A DNA stretch of 64,000 nucleotides. Origin: Yponomeuta sedellus (lineage: Eukaryota > Arthropoda > Insecta > Lepidoptera > Yponomeutidae). Location: positions 6,381,264 to 6,445,263 of the forward strand of contig OW203722.1 of the NCBI GenBank assembly GCA_934045075.1. The letters run 5' to 3'. Positions 10,514-22,085 of the stretch are shown here, piece by piece. A program made the position numbers and the translations under genes. Below the pieces are notes generated by a model. The model was not told where the DNA came from and did not search any database. It was given only the letters and a program-made list of their open reading frames with translations. Every line of letters begins with the position of its first letter. Position 1 is the stretch's first letter.

Positions 10514-11606
10514 CTTATGGCATTTTCGGCGGAATTTAGAAAAGTAATTTTCACATTTTAATGCTGTACTAATGGATTTCCGCAAAGTAATACATGATTT
10601 CATACAATTTCATAACACTAGCGTTCGTAGTTTAGCATGACAATTCGAGGCGCATAGCGAAGCTGAGTCGACTTTGCGATATAAATCTAATTGTCACTGT
10701 CTTTTCCTCTGTGCTGTAAACCATGAATTGAACGTTTATGAAACAGGCCCTAGAAAGCTTTTGTACTTAATACTTGAGCCGATCTATTCTCGCGGGATTT
10801 GGGAAAGGCGGGGACTGGTCTGGCGGTATCTCGACTGAGTACCATACCGAGGGTCGTGGGTGTAATTTTCACTAGGTGCCTCCGTCAAAAGTACTTTTAT
10901 CCAAAGCTTACATTTGAAGCACCAAATGGTAAAAACACCTAAAATGATGCATCACTCAATCTGCGACATCAACAATATAGATGCGAGGAAGCCTGTAGCA
11001 TAGCGGAGCGCACAGGAGCGTGTGAGGTTGAACATATAAGACCGAAAACCAACTCGACATTTTTGGATACATATTAGAATTTTACTTAATTTTTCTGCAG
11101 TCAAAACTAGTTTTGACCTTTTTAGAGTTTTGACTGTAACATAATGAAAAATGAAAAAAAAATTAAAATGTTTATTGAGCAGAATAAAACATAACAATGT
11201 GTAAAGTAACTCTGAACCCACAACTAAATTAAATTGTATCTTGGGGCACAGTTCTCCATTCGGGTTGAACTTAAATGTATCACAGCAAAGTAATTGTTCT
11301 GTAATTAAAATAAAAATTAACGTGCATACAGCAAAACTATGCATGGCTATAGTCTGGGAGTATTTCCATGGTTGTGATGTCCTTTACTAGTTACTATATT
11401 ACAGATTGTATCCTAGTGGGGTATCAGGACGACTGATTGTTTCGTGTGGTTATTATTATTACTATATTATTACTTGAACAAAATAACTTAATAAAATCAG
11501 CCTAATATATAACAAAATGTCAGCGACAAGATACAAACTGAAATAAACCTAAAATACTTTTAGCTTAGTGACTAGAATGCAGGCAATTTGGCCCGACAGA
11601 TACTAC
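10514..11606. other. No recognisable gene
   Basis: 10800-10880 has a weak tRNA-like look (TCTGGCGGTA..GGGTCGTGGG) that may be an old SINE. The minus-strand frame 10952-11344 shows no family features. Confidence 0.35.
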
Positions 11607-11705
11607 ATTAACATTTACATACAGGCATGTACATTGCTTCTGGCCCCACACTAGGATACCCTGCGTCGTGGGAACCAAAAACAGCGACATCACAAACATG
11701 TAAGG
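11607..11705 (-). repeat. SINE family C, 3' part
   Basis: This contains TACATTGCTTCTGGCCCCAC, ACTAGGATACCC and GTCGTGGGAACC; the tRNA-like part is missing. Confidence 0.75.
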
Positions 11706-12403
11706 ATTAAATTGAAATCGTGCCGCCCGCACGTCACCGGTCTATTGTGACGTGTAGACCGTAAAACATGAAAAAGAGGGTTAAATCTTTCATTTATATC
11801 GAGCTAACCCAAGATAGTAAGAACGATCTGCGTCCTACGTAAAAAAGTGAGTGAGCGTTACTAGGCGTTTTGGGGTACTAACAAGCGCCACCAATGGAAT
11901 TAAAATGATATTAAAATTACAACTTGTTTAGATAGATAGATAAGAACATTTATTTAGTGACACAATACTCAATAAGTACTTACTACGTTTTTTTTTGTCA
12001 AAAAGTAAATATAAAAAATCTTAATTAAATAAAGTCCGAGAATAAGGTTCGAGTATCATCAGTATCATGGGTGGAAGTTTTAGCCTTTAAATAGGTTTTT
12101 AAAATCTTAATAAAATAAGTTACGAGTTTTATTCCACATTTAGAGTAACGCAATAAAACGCAAAACAATACAGAAATTGAATTGTAAGTCACGTATGAAC
12201 CTAGTCATACTTACACTTACGCCTTCACCGTGAAAAATAGACAAAACAAATTCTTTCATTTCGTCTATTTTTATTTTTTTTTTATTTTATGTAAGGTGAA
12301 GTAACAGATACAAGTACAGAAAAAATTAGAAACAAACAGATGTAAATAGACGTAAAGTAGGTACTGCATTCTTAGACCATCGCACTGATAAGTAATATTA
12401 TTA

Positions 12404-12709
12404 TACTATTTTTATTTTTAATGCTCTAACCCGTGCTAAGGACAAATTTAAAAACCTATTTAGAGGCTAAAAATTTCACCCATGCCGGGATTCGAACCCG
12501 CAACCTCTGGCTATCCGTGCCAGCGCTCTACCAATTGAGCCAATGGGCGACTCACCGGCATCAGTGAAATTTCGAACCTCTTTACACTATTCTCTGTATT
12601 ACGTACAGGCAGCGACATCTGGCTTAAGCAAATTGCATCACTTACAGCCCCGACTACCTACTTTGCAGTTAGGTTTTACATCGGAACGATATAACTGTAC
12701 CCACATGAT
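12404..12709 (-). repeat. SINE family A, full length
   Basis: This is the longest uninterrupted copy: ATTTTTAATGCTCTAACCCG tail block, CCTATTTAGAGG, the tRNA-like part (cloverleaf as at 7267), the TTCGAAATTTCACTGATG block, GCCTGTACGTAATACAG and a 5' end ending CACATGATT. It is joined directly to an opposite-strand copy. Confidence 0.88.
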
Positions 12710-12804
12710 TGGCTCAATTGGTAGAGCGCTGGCACGGATAGCCAGAGGTTGCGGGTTCGAATCCCTGCATGGGTGAAATTTTTAGCCTCTAAATAGGTTT
12801 TTAA
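12710..12804 (+). repeat. SINE family A, 5'-truncated, inverted partner
   Basis: It starts at TTGGCTCAATTGG of the tRNA-like part and runs to CTCTAAATAGG. With the preceding copy it makes an inverted dimer. Another fragment, 12058-12107, holds only ATCATGGGTGG..TTTAAATAGG. Confidence 0.85.
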
Positions 12805-13167
12805 GTAATATTATATTAATACTAAAAAAGTGACGCTAAAACAATAGATACTGTAAATTAGTATTATCTAGCAAAAGGTTCCTCTACAACTTAGTTCAAA
12901 CTTAAGTGAGCTTACAAAATCCTTATAAATGCTTTATACACAAAAATAACTGTAACAAATTAATAACTTATGTACGTAGATAGGTACCTATCTACTCTAC
13001 ATGTTATGATCTACATTCATTATTTGTTGCTGCATGCGTGGTTTCTCGTATTAGGCGTCCGTTGCGTTTTACTTAATAGATAATCGCGATTAGACCCATT
13101 TAAAATCGTACACACGCCACGATAACAAAACATATTACTACATAACATTTATTTACATTTATTATTT

Positions 13168-13416
13168 GACGGCCTCGGTGGCGCAGCGGTTTGGCACGCT
13201 GACTGTAAAACCGAATGTCTCGGGTTCGATCCCCGGCCGGGTCAAACTAGGAAACGAACTTTTTTAGTTTGCCTCAGGTCTTGGATGTTATCTATGTATT
13301 TATTGTATTAAATCTACCGTCGAGTTAGCACCTATAACACAAGTCATTTAGTTGTACTTATTATAGGCCTAACGAGATCTGTGTAATATGTCCATGAATA
13401 TTTATTTATTTATAAA
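13168..13416 (+). repeat. SINE family B
   Basis: The tRNA-like head (A box TGGCGCAGCGG, B box GGGTTCGATCC) is followed by a body (GAACTTTTTTAGTTTG, CTTGGATGTTATCTATG, CGTCGAGTTAGCACC) and a TTTATTTATT tail. The acceptor stem does not pair properly and a second copy exists at 45272, so this is a SINE and not a tRNA. Confidence 0.85.
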
Positions 13417-13610
13417 AAAAAGAAAACGAAAGGTCACGGCGTGTCACTGCTGCTATAAATGCCAACTGACTCAGCAAATGCTGATGGGCAAGCCTTCAGC
13501 ACTGATTTTCAGTCAGTGCCAGCTGCTCCTCGAGCGTTACAGACTTACATTCACACGCTATACTTTAAACTTTATTGCACACATAAAAATTATATTGAAA
13601 ACACTGAATT

Positions 13611-13672
13611 GGCACGGAGATGTCGCGGTTTCGAGTCCCGGCATGGGTGGAATTTTTAGCCTCTAAATAGGG
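13611..13672 (+). repeat. SINE family A fragment starting at the anticodon arm
   Basis: It begins TTGGCACGG, continues through GTTTCGAGTCCCGGCATGGG and CCTCTAAATAGGG. The upstream half is absent. Confidence 0.75.
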
Positions 13673-14295
13673 TTATAAAACACTAAATTTTAAAAATGAA
13701 AAGTCTACATGGCGAGATTATTTAATTAGGAATCTCTTCCAGCAACCCTTGATGTGGTGATACGATTATTATAAACGAGTGGGAAAATTGTACAATAATA
13801 ATTATTGTAATATACATTGCTTCCTTCAATAAAACCAGTTTTAAGCATTATTCATTAAAGTGCTATATATTTCATTGCCGTCTACTTGGCAATTTTTTCC
13901 GTAGGTTTTGCGGTCAAAATTGAGTAAAAGGTGTGGCGACAATGACTGAGCGCCATCATTTGTAAACGTTCAAATGTTTCATTTGCATAATTGGACGGGC
14001 CATTGCCGAAAAAAACGAGCCGGCGAAATTAGCTGATTATAAGCGTCAGATAAGTCGAGTTCCGCACTTAATTGGCATGAAATCAAGTAATTTAAGTGCT
14101 TAATCCAATTAGTATCAGGTCGCGATTCATGGCTGCTCACTCCGCTCAGCCTGGAACAGTTAAAGCCAGAAACACTGACAGCGACCCGTGAAGTCCAGTA
14201 AAGCCCTTGACACACGTCACTACACGCCGCCATTGCGTAGCAAATGCGGTTTGAGTGCGTTTGGTGCAATGAAACAATATTATTAAACAACATAA
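13673..14295. other. No recognisable gene
   Basis: The minus-strand frames over 13979-14346 have no family features. Confidence 0.35.
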
Positions 14296-14691
14296 CATGA
14301 ACACAAGTCTGTATCCCATAGGAATAGACAGATTAGGGACTGCCACTTACCATAATTATTACAGATCACCTTGGCTTCATCTAAGTGCATCGGTCATTGC
14401 AGGCACGCACGCCGGTTCCGGGTGCGTTGCTCTTCTACTTTTCATCTTGCCCTTTGCTAAATAAACACACAACAATAATGTACAATATTATATGTATCGT
14501 AATATACTTTTATTTTATTAAGTTGGCAAAATATAATACAGTCGAATGTACTACAAAATAAACATAACATAACCTCACGCCTGTATCCCAGACTCAGGGA
14601 TGGCTACTTACCACGATACAAAATATACTTAGACTTTAAATTTTATCTGTTCTGGAATGTAGCAAGTTGACCAAAATGGTAGTGGTATAAC

Positions 14692-14891
14692 GACCTCTGT
14701 GGCGTAGCGGTAGCGCGTCTGCCTACCATGCAAGAGGTCCCGGGTTCGAATCCCGGCTGGAAACAAAAAAACAAGCTTAGGTCTTGGATGTTTATATGTT
14801 TGTGATGTCGTTGTTTCTGGTTCCCACGACACAGGGTATCCTAGTGTGGGGCCAGAAGCAATGTATGTGCATGTATGTAAATGTTATGTTA
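14692..14891 (+). repeat. SINE family C, full length
   Basis: The tRNA-like head has A box TGGCGTAGCGG and B box GGGTTCGAATCC with a pairing acceptor-like segment. A short A-rich linker follows, then GGTCTTGGATGTTT and the CACGACACAGGGTATCCTAG and GCCAGAAGCAATGTATGTG blocks. Confidence 0.85.
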
Positions 14892-15242
14892 TAATTACGT
14901 AGTACCTAATCTAAAACATAAAGCAGAAATAAAACAAGAGATAGGTAATTTAAAACTGAAGTAGTAGTAATTAAATAATGGGTAAAGCGTTGGACGAATA
15001 CAGGTTGAATACTGTAAATTTGATAATTTTTGATGAATTTTAAATCATCCTTGCTCAACCCGTATTAGTTTGACATTTTGTTTCAAAAAATGATCTCAAT
15101 AAGTTTCAAACGCTGTACTGTGATGGTTAAACGTGATAATTAAGCCTTCTCTCGGGACAGGAGTCCGTTGAGCTAGCACGTTGCGTAATTTTGTTGCCAT
15201 CACATTTATGCATTTGATAAGAATAAAGCATTTTATTATTGT
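14892..15242. other. No recognisable gene
   Basis: Nothing recognised. Confidence 0.35.
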
Positions 15243-15438
15243 GCCGGCTGTCATGTAATGGCAGTCCTTAAGCCATATCAGAGGCCTTATGTACGGCTTG
15301 ATAACTTTTGACAGTAAGACCCGCCACTGTCTTACAATCCTCCATCAACACGGACTTGGCCCCCGTGGTGGAGTGTGGCCTAACCTTCCTGCGATGCAGA
15401 AAGCGACCCGTGCCCCATCAGAGGCGACATACAAGGTT
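15243..15438 (+). repeat. SINE family E, 3' part
   Basis: This runs GCCGGCTGTCATGTAATGGC to a tail GACATACAAGG..TTGAT. Orientation is set by the LINE-like 3' tail. Confidence 0.75.
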
Positions 15439-15861
15439 TGATATAGATTATATGAATATCTTAAATACTTCAGAAAAGAACAAAGTCTTTTCTTACCGGT
15501 AATGTGTGACAAAAATGTTTATTTATTATTGTTACATGTCGAAAATCTAACTAGGTCACCCTGTTATATAATTTACGATGCCCTTACAATATCGCTCACT
15601 GGTTGTAACGCTTTGGTAGGAATTGAATGTGCTTTTCACGTTAACTAATAAAAGAACTAACAAATCTGAGTAGTCGCTTGCAAATTATCCCACGGGATCG
15701 CATTAACATATGTCTCAATTCAGGTTCTTGTCTATATGTACGCTAAGTTTTATGTACATCGGCTCAGTTGTTGTCGCGTGATGGAGTCACAAACATCCAA
15801 AAATCTTTATAAGTAGGATAGATTTATAAAAAGTTTCATTACCGTACCAAACACACACAGA

Positions 15862-15966
15862 TTCACATTACCTAGCCCTTCGCCTGTATCCCAGAGGGGT
15901 AGGCAGAGACCAGGGACTGCCATTTGATCACTAAACTGACAGATCACCTTCGTTTCATCAACGTTC
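15862..15966 (-). repeat. Dispersed repeat Y
   Basis: CGCCTGTATCCCAGAGGGG..GGCAGAGACCAGGGACTGCC..CTGACAGATCACCTTCG, as at 9623. Confidence 0.6.
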
Positions 15967-16783
15967 AGTAGTTGTTGCATGCACGCACGACGTTTTCGGG
16001 GATTCTTGACACGGACTCTTGTGTGTGATTACCGTCAACGCTACAACGCACAAGATCCGCAACGCCAACGTCCCGTTTGTTGTGTATCTAGCACCTCAGC
16101 GATTCACCCTGGAGCAAACGACTACGCTTAACTACTCCTGAGCAAACTTGCCAACTATCTGTTGCCGCTAAGTCCATTTCTATTACGCGGGGATAAAGTT
16201 TCATTTGCATTGGCTCGGGATTCTGTTTTGATGGCGCAGCAGTAAAGCGATTGTGCCGGCATGCATCGTCCGCGTAATCCTATTTCCAAAACGTAAGATT
16301 TTTGTTATTTGATTTCTCTCTCGGCTGCTTTGCGAAGAAAATTGCTTGCTTTGCTTATTCCTGTTTTCTGTTTAATATTACTCCTGTTTTCTTTTTAGTG
16401 GAAATATTTTCACCTATATTTTTGTTTACTTTTAATAGGTTTTCATAAAACGATACCATGATTATACAAACATTGGGGAAACAAAATGAATACTTATCGG
16501 TAGTACTTCCGCTATGTCAAAAGAGTCAAAGACAAAAGAATTTTATTCACTATAAAAACAAAATGTTTACTTAACCAACGTCAAAACTGTTAGTTTCACA
16601 ATTAAAAGATTATGTGGAGAAGAAACTAACAAAGAAGCTCCATATTCATTCTTTTCACAAACGATTTTAACTTAATTAACAGAGTTTTCAACTTAATGTT
16701 ACATTGCACTTTAATCGTACCTGTTAACATTTTATTAATACCAGACATCTGTTTTTTCCAAATAATCCGTAATGTTGTACAAG
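15967..16783. other. No gene; half of a dispersed pair
   Basis: 16575-16725 resembles 39036-39160 (GTTAGTTTCACAATTAA, GAAAC/TTAACAAAGAAG, GTTTTCAACTTAA), an unnamed dispersed repeat H. No gene is seen. Confidence 0.45.
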
Positions 16784-16940
16784 ATGGGTGAGCGTCCCGT
16801 GACTACCGCTAGTGGCATTTTTCCGAGCGCTTCCGTGCTTCGCAAGGCACGTTAAGCAGTTGTTGCCGGCTGTCATATAATGGCAGTCGTTAAACCATGT
16901 CAGAGGCCTTATGGGGGGCTTGATAACTTGACAGTTAGGC
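16784..16940 (+). repeat. SINE family E, internal part
   Basis: ATGGGTGAGCGTCCCGTGAC, GCACGTTAAGCAGTTG and GCTTGATAACTTGACAG blocks; 3' truncated. Confidence 0.75.
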
Positions 16941-18146
16941 TAGCATAAAGCTGATTCGACAATTGCAGACTCTCTTTTCTATGCTATATGTTTTAAGTAC
17001 ATCAATTTCTCATCATCCACTCCAGGTATTGTAGATTAGGTGGCGCTAAATATTGTGTATAACTGTCGGTAATGCAGCTTCAAATAACGTACAGGATTTA
17101 ATTCACTATTATTCATGCTTTACTGTCTAATTTCGTATGTACCTAATTTTTTATTGTATTTATATACTTGCGATGCACTTACTTAGTTTTACATTTAATG
17201 GGTCAAATCGCGATTTTTGTTAATGCTGCTGATATGGCTGATATGGCTCGCTCATGCATGCCAGATGTAGCAGTAGCCTTAGGTAAACCTATTATCTCAA
17301 TTCTGGACATTTCGGGAACGATGCAGTGAACATGGTTAGGAGTAGATATAAGTGATGATGTAGAGGTGTAGGATTAGTTTTGTAATGTTTTGTCGCTGAG
17401 ACAAAAATCCTGCGACGCTTTTTTAATTAATTAATAAATTAAATGCTGCTTTTAATTGGTTTAAGCAAAGCGTACGTCGTAGTATTTGCAACAAGTATTT
17501 ATTGTGAAAACCTTTTTTTTCTTTAATTAAGCACAGATATTTTATAACAAACTTTTTTCCAAGGCTTAACGAGCTAGAATAATTTTGGGGGAATCGTTTG
17601 ACAAATTACACGCAAATTTAAAGCTGTACTCATTTATGTCGGTGTAATCATCAGTTTGTTCTGATGACTTTGTAACTACAGTTACCAAAGGCGAAGCAAT
17701 TAAGTGGCCTATTATTGTGTAAGTTGAATCAAACTACACAAGCACAACAAATATGCGAGATTGTACGTAAGATACAGCACGTCGAGTCAAAGTTGGAAAC
17801 TCTGCAACTGCCTCGCGAAGTGGCGGCGGCGAGCTTGCAATGAAGACTTACTGCCTTTGTTGTAACACCGAACACTTTCTTATAAGAATATATTGCTTAT
17901 GTCCCAAAGTAACTTTGTATTTCTGTCTTTGTAACTTTGAAACGCTCCTACGATACGAGTTTGCATGAGTTTGTGATGCGGCAGAAAATGTCGGGCGAAG
18001 TTGCGTTCTCTTCGGCCAACTTCATCCACACATTTGTCTGTTATCTCGTTACGCCTTGACGTCGCGTTTCACAGTTTTAATATGGTAATTGCTCGGGTTC
18101 AACGATTCTATATTTAGGTACTCACTCACTGAAACTGAGAAAGTAG
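16941..18146. other. No recognisable gene
   Basis: 17195-17220 resembles the terminal block of the 262-1283 element (GGGTCAAATCGCGAT). The rest is unassigned. Confidence 0.4.
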
Positions 18147-18332
18147 CTATAATATAAAAATGAATCGGTGATTGTGTTGGTAAGCGCAAATCTCGAGGGC
18201 AGCTGAACCGATTTCGCTAATTCTTGTTTTAGAATATTCCTTGAAGCACGAGGATAGTTCTTACGGAGGAGAAAATTAAAAAAGAATAAAGAATCGACTG
18301 TTAGGTGGTGCGAAGTTCACTGGGTCAGGTAG
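18147..18332 (+). mobile_element. Non-autonomous Helitron, copy 1 of a tandem pair
   Basis: It contains CTATAATATAAAAATGAATC, AAGCGCAAATCTCGAG, a GAATCGACTG block and a terminal GGGTCAGGTAG. Helitrons begin TC and end CTRR; here the first T is changed to G and the end reads GTAG. Confidence 0.75.
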
Positions 18333-18497
18333 TCTATAATATAAAAATGAATCGCTGAATGTGTTGGTAAGTGCAAATCTCGAGTGCAGCTGAACTCATT
18401 TCGCTGAATTATTTTTTTGGAATATTTCTTGAAGTTCGATGATGGTTCTTACGGAGAGAAAAAAAAATAAAGAATCGACTGCTAGGCGGTCAGCTAG
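18333..18497 (+). mobile_element. Non-autonomous Helitron, copy 2 of a tandem pair
   Basis: It starts TCTATAATATAAAAATG at the very base after copy 1 ends and finishes GCGGTCAGCTAG followed by T, the canonical Helitron 3' end. The unit is 165 bp. Confidence 0.82.
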
Positions 18498-18654
18498 TTA
18501 TGTATAAATGGACTACAGAGTAGAAGGTTTCGCAGCGGCAGGATTTTATACTCGAATTGGTTCGTACTATCTCTCCGAGCTCTGCACTTCGCGCCGCCTG
18601 ATGGGTACTGATAGAAGGCTAGCGCTGGAGTGTCACTCTTCAGTTTATTTCTAT

Positions 18655-18790
18655 TGTCAACCGCTGTACTGCCTTACTGTCAGAAGTTATCAAGCCTCCC
18701 ACACGGCCTCTGACATGGCTTAACCACTGCCATTAGATGACATGACAGCCGGCATCAATGGCTTAGCGTGCCTTGCCAAGCACGGAAGCG
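18655..18790 (-). repeat. SINE family E, partial
   Basis: GTCAGAAGTTATCAAGCC, CTCTGACATGGCTTAAC, GACAGCCGGCATCAATGG and GCACGGAAGCGC blocks. Confidence 0.7.
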
Positions 18791-18894
18791 CCTATTTATT
18801 ATTATAAAAAATGACACTAGCTGTGGTCACGGGATGGTTACCCATTCAGTATCTGACCGCGCCTGTTGCTTTACCCAAGTTCGTTAGTTCGTTA

Positions 18895-19290
18895 CCAACC
18901 CTTGTATGTCCCCACTGCTGGGGCACGGGTCTCTTCCTGCATCGCAGGAAGGTTAGGCCATACTCCACCACGGGGGCCAAGTCCGGGTTGGTGGAGGATT
19001 GTAAGACAGTGGCGGGCCTTACCGTCAGAAGTTATCAAGCCGCCCATAAGGCCTTTAACGACTGCCATTATATGACAGCTGGCACCAACGGCTTAACGAA
19101 GCGCTCGGGAAAATGCCACTAGCGGAGTCACGGGACGCTCACCCATCCTGTACCTGACCGCGCCTGTTGTTGCTTAACCAAGTGATTGATTCCAATCACT
19201 CGGTTCGCCTAGGCCTCGAGCGCTTCGACAACATTTTACTCAAGTGATTGATTCTAATCACTCGATCCCACAGGGCTACGAACACTTCCG
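18895..19290 (-). repeat. SINE family E, near full length plus extra 5' piece
   Basis: The whole family appears here: tail CCCCACTGCTGGGGCACGGG, the CCATACTCCACCACGGGGG block, GTCAGAAGTTATCAAGCC, CGGAAGCGCTC..ATGCCACTAGCGG and the head ACCAAGTGATTGATTCC..GAGCGCTTC. A second diverged head follows at 19228-19290. Two of the apparent frames here are SINE sequence. Confidence 0.8.
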
Positions 19291-20360
19291 AGCGAGTGAG
19301 GTAGTTTATTTAATCTATGTTTAAGTATTTCTTTGTAAAATCTTCAGCACTGTTTATTTTATTCGGCTGACCTAAATTCATTATAAATAATGGGATTGAG
19401 TTTTTGAAATAGTAGACGTATGAGTAGCTTTGGAGTTTAACTCCTATAGCCAAACCTACAAACAAACCTTTTTTTTATTGTAAAATTGGCATTGTTAAAT
19501 AGCAGTGAATAAAAGTTTCTTTTTCGTATAAAACCTACATTTTGCTTTTAAAGAGTCAAGAGATTTACAGTACAAATTGTTCAAAAAGATATTGTCCGAA
19601 ATGTAGACTAAATTTAATCAAAATGTTGTAATTAAAGACCAATATTACTCGTTCTTTTTTCTACGGTTCCCTTTCCAGTTTCAATAACAATATTTATTTT
19701 CCTTCTTAAAGCGGTATTGTTACAATCTTCAGGGAACCGGAAGAGAGAGCCATAGAATCTACTGTTATTGTTTTCTTTTTACATTTAAATTACATATTTC
19801 GCTCCAAGATGATATTCATGTTCTTTTTAAATTATGAAAAAAAAATTAAAATGGAATGCTTTCCAAACATCACTAATGAGGCAGTGAGATATTCATTTAT
19901 TTCCCTGCCTATTCTTTTCCATTCTATTGATATCACATTTTCTTCCCTGAAGCCAATACCTAGGACCCACTGCTTGATTTTCTGAGAAGTCTCGGCCGCC
20001 CGGGATTGAATAAAACGCGTCGATATGAAATGAAGTATGAAATACGCTTCCTTTCGCAGATTAACCGCCATTGTCGTGGCCCGCACGGATATCACCAGGA
20101 AATTGTCTAGCACTCTGTTGAAGGAGGTCTGAGATACCTAGAGGAGGGAATTTATTTATCGACTATTGAATCTAGCTAACAGGCGAGCGTCAAAAATGAA
20201 GATTCAATGAAGCTCGGAGGCGGTCGAGTTATAAGAAACAACTCGATTGAATCGTTGTTTATCGAAAACCTGTCCAAAGAGTTCCTCGCGCTATCTTGAT
20301 GTTCCCTGGAGTTGACAAAATTGTATCATTTAGGTATCTAGCTCTTGCAGAATTCCCTAT
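19291..20360. other. No recognisable gene
   Basis: 19660-19745 has a diverged inverted pair around TTCCCTTTCCAGTT and AGGGAACCGGAAG. The minus-strand frame at 19832-20113 has no family features. Confidence 0.35.
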
Positions 20361-20367
20361 TCTTAAC

Positions 20368-20420
20368 CGACTTCAAAAAAGGAGGAGGGTTATCAATTCG
20401 ACAAATTTTTGACTATGTTT
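20368..20420. repeat. Lepidopteran dispersed motif
   Basis: ACCGACTTCAAAAAAGGAGG followed by GGTTATCAATTCG, a motif I associate with lepidopteran genomes; a relative is at 38285-38325. Confidence 0.5.
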
Positions 20421-20777
20421 TCCCATAACTTCGTTCTTTACCGATTTCCATTTTTTTTTATTCGTTCAGGTATAGCGTTCCATTGGTCCCATTTTAATTT
20501 GGTAAAGATCTGATTAAGACTTTGAAAACTGGAGAACGGAACTCTTCAATGGACAGCAGCAAATAAGACCTAATGAAACTCAACCATTAGTAATATGCAT
20601 ATGTTTCATAAAATATAGCATAAAATTTGTCCCCAGGGTGATTTGGTGAGGTGCTGATGAAAAGCCAAGTTCCAAATCAGCACATACATTTTAAGCATCG
20701 ACTCCTGGATATACTTCTACAGTACATAGATATATACGAATTTTGAATTAATAGGTTAAATTCGTTTAAATTCGTCG

Positions 20778-20955
20778 TCGTCGTCAGGCTATACTAGTCC
20801 ACTCCTGGACATAGCCCTCCCCTAATGAGCGCCACATTGTGCTATCATAGGGGGGGGTAATGCCTATAATCCCCAAGCTGGGCATGCGGGTTGGGGATCG
20901 TAGTTCGGTGGAATTGTACTGCGAGGGGCGCTGCTGCCCGCCCTGGTTTGAATTA
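20778..20955 (-). repeat. LINE 3' end F with GAA-type tail
   Basis: Reverse complement of 26036-26229: CAGGCTATACTAGTCCACTC, GACATAGCCCTCCCC, AATCCCCAAGCTGGGCATGC and GTGGAATTGTACTGC. On its own strand the family ends in (GAA)n (see 46203-46281). Confidence 0.7.
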
Positions 20956-21755
20956 TTTCTGTGTTTCTAGTGCCTTTGTGTACAGAAGTCAGTTTTAATT
21001 TTTATTTTTTTTAAGTAGCATACAGATAGAAAGATAGAGTTAGAGAACACTTTGTTGTACATAAAAATGGAAATTACACAGATATTTCTTAACCTAAGAG
21101 TACAGACGGCGGCATTTACACTCCTGGACACATCTATTGGCCCACCTTAGAGTTAAGGTTTCGATGGCCCCTACCTAAATATGATTGCTAGATTGAACAA
21201 AAACTATTGATGCAGTTTTAAACCTGATACATTTAAAGACTATTGAATAAAATTATGAATGTGCCTGGTTCAAAACTGCATAAAAACTTTTTGCTCAACA
21301 TACTCGTAATATAAATTTTTAGCTAGGACTAAACGAAACTGAAAATGCAAGGTTGGGCCAATAGATGTGTCCAGAAGTGTATAGCAGAGTAATCTAGATA
21401 TAGGGTGTAACAAAATCCGCAAGTAGTACGAAAATGAGAGGGTTCGACTCGTCAGTACAAATAACTTTCTATAAATAATAATTAAACAAGTTTTAATGTG
21501 CAATAGACCAAGATTTTCGGGGATGTGCCACCTCCGACATCCAGAAGATCATACCGCCATCGACCGCCCCCGTTTGCGATGACCGTCAATTGGTACCCAA
21601 GGATAAGACTCTCTCACCAATTCGGGTGCAATTGGCCTCCGTGGCCGGACCACGTCCATTTCAGTTTCGCGGTCTGAACACCCACATCCGTTATGAGCGA
21701 TTTAGAACGCGCCTTTGTCCTGCAGTGGGATAGCCAATTTACGTAAAACGAGTGT
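20956..21755. other. No recognisable gene
   Basis: A short stretch at 21354-21386 and its inverse near 21117-21145 both contain GGACACATCTATTGGCCCA, a small inverted pair. Nothing else is recognised. Confidence 0.4.
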
Positions 21756-22085
21756 AAGAAGCGCTCGTGGCTTAGCGGAACCGAGTGATCGGAATCTATC
21801 ACTTTGGTTAAGCAACAACAGGCGCGGTCAGGTACTGGATGGATGACCATCTCGTGACTACCGCTAGTGCCATTTTTTCCGAGCACTTCCGTGCTTCGCA
21901 AGGCACGTTAAGCCGTTGATGCCGGTTGTCATGTAATGGCAGTCTTGTTAACTCGGTCGGCTTGATAACTTCTAACAATAAGGCCCGCCACTGTCTTATA
22001 ACCCCCGTGGTGGAGTATGGTCTAACCTTCTTGTAATACAGGAAGAGACCCGTGCCCCAACAGTGGGGACAGATAAAGGGATGAT
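21756..22085 (+). repeat. SINE family E, near full length
   Basis: Head AAGCGCTCGTGGCTTAGCGG, AACAACAGGCGCGGTCAGG, GCACGTTAAGCCGTTG, then the tail CCCGTGCCCCAACAGTGGGG. This copy shows the functional orientation of the family. Confidence 0.8.

Noticed and set aside
13168..13245. Possible tRNA gene with good A and B boxes
   Set aside because: The acceptor stem does not pair, and the same head and body recur at 45272. SINE family B.
18811..19122. Frames containing CPHCWGTGLFLHRRKVRP-type peptide
   Set aside because: The same peptide appears wherever family E SINEs occur (21808, 50806, 55234), so it is translated SINE sequence and not a zinc-finger protein.
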